This document shows, piece after piece, positions 21,240 through 22,453 of a stretch of DNA of 22,453 nt; positions within the stretch are counted from its first letter, which is position 1, and each line of letters begins with the position of its first letter. The stretch is from Allocoprobacillus merdigallinarum (GTDB lineage Bacteria; Bacillota_I; Bacilli_A; Erysipelotrichales; Coprobacillaceae): contig DWZO01000017.1 in assembly GCA_019117525.1 (NCBI GenBank), positions 1-22,453 on the forward strand, written 5' to 3'. The notes below the pieces were generated by a model. The model was not told the origin of the DNA. It searched no databases and saw only the letters and a list, made by a program, of their open reading frames with translations. A program made the translations under genes and the position numbers.

Positions 21240-22204
21240 ATATTTTAATGTTGGCTCCTTTACAAAAAGATAATTTTGAAAAGATAGAACAACATTTTTC
21301 TCAAGATCATTTTATTTATGCAACTAGGCATACTGTGACACAAAAGATGATTGACCAGTGTGATGTGATTGTTGGCAATCCACCGTTGCAATATGATTTG
21401 AATCGTGAGCATTTACAGGCGATCTTATTAAATAGTGCGGGAAGTGATGAATATGTCAAACCAGGTATTTTGTCTTCTCATACTCTTTTAGCTAATGCTT
21501 CTGGAACTTATGGCGTGGCTATTGCTGAACATACTATTGGTATGATCTTAGCTTTGAATAAAAATTTTAAAACATATATTCAGCATATGCAAAATGGAAT
21601 CTGGCAGGCAGATACTATTGGAAAAGAGCTTTATCGTCAGACTGTTGTGATTGTTGGTTTAGGAGATTTAGGATATACAATCGCAAAACGCTTAAAAGCT
21701 TTTGACTGTTATAACATTGGTGTAAGACGTCGACCATCTCAATGTCCATCATGTCTTGATGAAATTTATACAACGGATCAATTGGAAGATGTTCTTCCAC
21801 GTGGAGATTTTGTTATTTTGGCGTTGCCTCAATCTTCGCAGACTTATCATTTATTTGATCAGCAAAAACTGATGTTAATGAAGAGGGATGCTGTATTGAT
21901 TAATGTTGGAAGAGGAAGTGCTATTGCTACTGATGATCTTGTCAATGTATTGAATCAAGGGCATCTTTATGGGGTTGGGTTAGATGTTGTTGAAGAAGAA
22001 CCATTGCCAGCTGATCATCCGCTTTGGCAAATGGATAATGTTTTGATAACGCCACATGCTTCAGGTGGTTATGTATGGGAAAGTGCCAGAACTTATTTTA
22101 CTGATTTAGTTATAAGAAATTTAGAGCATCTTAAAGCACATGAAGAGTTAGAAAATTTAGTTGATTTTCAAACAGGTTATCGTCATCATACACTCAATCT
22201 TTAA
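21236..22204 (+). CDS. D-isomer-specific 2-hydroxyacid dehydrogenase
   Basis: This 322-residue oxidoreductase has the two-domain fold of D-2-hydroxyacid dehydrogenases. The nucleotide-binding motif is VGLGDLGYTIAKRL (140-153), and the catalytic triad is R226 (NVGRGS), E254 or E255 (VVEEEP) and H274 (TPHASGG). The NAD-discriminating strand ends in VRRRP (163-167) rather than an acidic residue, which suggests NADP(H) use. It could act on 3-phosphoglycerate-like, glyoxylate/hydroxypyruvate or 2-oxo acid substrates. Length rules out the ACT-carrying long SerA. The ATGA overlap with aspartate kinase implies coupled translation and a shared task, perhaps in aspartate-family amino acid metabolism; the substrate is not clear. 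Confidence 0.85.
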   Translation: MNILMLAPLQKDNFEKIEQHFSQDHFIYATRHTVTQKMIDQCDVIVGNPPLQYDLNREHLQAILLNSAGSDEYVKPGILSSHTLLANASGTYGVAIAEHTIGMILALNKNFKTYIQHMQNGIWQADTIGKELYRQTVVIVGLGDLGYTIAKRLKAFDCYNIGVRRRPSQCPSCLDEIYTTDQLEDVLPRGDFVILALPQSSQTYHLFDQQKLMLMKRDAVLINVGRGSAIATDDLVNVLNQGHLYGVGLDVVEEEPLPADHPLWQMDNVLITPHASGGYVWESARTYFTDLVIRNLEHLKAHEELENLVDFQTGYRHHTLNL

Positions 22205-22267
22205 AATTATAATTACTGATTTTGGTAATCTAAAATAACACGGGGTTGTGGGGTTTTGGATTATAAG

Positions 22268-22300
22268 AAATTGTGGGAAGGCTGTTCTTCCCACAATTTT
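22268..22300. terminator. Strong bidirectional terminator
   Basis: A 13-bp perfect stem (22268-22280 with 22287-22299; core ttgtgggaag / cttcccacaa) and a 6-base loop. It ends the aspartate kinase/dehydrogenase operon on the plus strand and overlaps the stop codon of the partial gene on the minus strand, where TTTCTTAT follows. Confidence 0.85.
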
Positions 22301-22453
22301 AAAACTGTATAGGAGAATCATGATCTGATGATGGGTCATGGTTCTTTTTTTCTGCTTTTTCTATCAGTTTATCTAACTTCAGATTGATTTCCTGAGTCAA
22401 GTCATCCAGTTCATCTGCATATTCGTATATCATATTGAGTCTGTATAGTATGT
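22299..22453 (-). CDS. C-terminal part of an unrecognised ORF running off the right edge
   Basis: An open minus-strand frame of about 50 codons enters from beyond the window and stops at 22299-22301, right at the strong hairpin. The visible tail is acidic then basic and strongly helical (YEYADELDDLTQEINLKLD, then KLIEKAEKKNH), ending in a short Ser/Asp/His-rich tail. It looks like the end of a coiled-coil-containing protein. I do not recognise the family. An internal ATG exists at plus 22431-22433, but a good RBS is not visible, so the gene more likely begins outside. The frame is short and could be chance. Confidence 0.5.
   Translation of the reverse strand, partial: ILYRLNMIYEYADELDDLTQEINLKLDKLIEKAEKKNHDPSSDHDSPIQF
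22314..22351 (+). terminator. Second hairpin with T-run after the dehydrogenase gene
   Basis: Arms agaatcatga (22314-22323) and tcatggttct (22336-22345) pair over 10 bp with one wobble, extendable by two pairs, followed by seven T. As the same bases fall inside the partial minus-strand ORF (the T-run is its Lys codons), this may be a back-up terminator or chance. Confidence 0.45.

Overview
The window reads as chromosome from a low-GC, anaerobic Firmicute, most probably a gut member of the Erysipelotrichia (Coprobacillus/Faecalibacillus-like). The organism call is inference: strong AGGAGG ribosome-binding sites, AT-rich codon use, a desulfoferrodoxin, a DUF3737 gene, a Tn916-type integrase module and a purine riboswitch all fit, but no marker gene settles the genus.

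Region 1 (about 1-4300) is the end or remnant of an integrative element. It holds a sigma-region-4-like regulator on the minus strand, a MazF/PemK toxin with no adjacent antitoxin, a Phd/YefM-ParE toxin-antitoxin pair with a palindrome over its promoter, nearly 0.9 kb of non-coding or decayed DNA, and a Tn916-type excisionase and tyrosine integrase. No relaxase, coupling ATPase or replication gene is visible, so either the rest of the element lies left of the window or this is a stripped remnant.

Region 2 (about 4430-11120) is ordinary chromosome. It has a DUF3737 beta-helix protein, a small coiled-coil protein, a DEDDh exonuclease, LrgAB (now seen as a pyruvate transport system in several Firmicutes), an L-lactate/2-hydroxyacid dehydrogenase with an unusual substrate loop, a divergent AEC-family organic-acid transporter broken by a one-base shift in a run of seven A, a YcxB-like membrane protein, a macrodomain protein and a class I desulfoferrodoxin. 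LrgAB, the dehydrogenase and the AEC carrier together look like a pyruvate/2-hydroxyacid exchange neighbourhood.

Region 3 (about 11280-19850) is the most interesting part. A sigma-A promoter with an extended -10 box leads into a guanine-class purine riboswitch (C at the ligand-pairing position) with a legible terminator/antiterminator switch. Immediately downstream is a complete PotABCD-type ABC importer (two permeases, ATPase, lipoprotein receptor), then adenine deaminase, a second COG0402 aminohydrolase and an Ogt-type DNA methyltransferase in a tightly packed run. A separate promoter then drives a GNAT acetyltransferase translationally coupled to xanthine phosphoribosyltransferase. The importer would usually be labelled spermidine/putrescine; the riboswitch and deaminases argue that it imports a purine, which is then deaminated and salvaged.

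Region 4 (about 19850-22453) has an aspartate kinase overlapping a D-2-hydroxyacid dehydrogenase, a strong bidirectional terminator, and the C-terminal end of an unrecognised minus-strand ORF that runs off the right edge.
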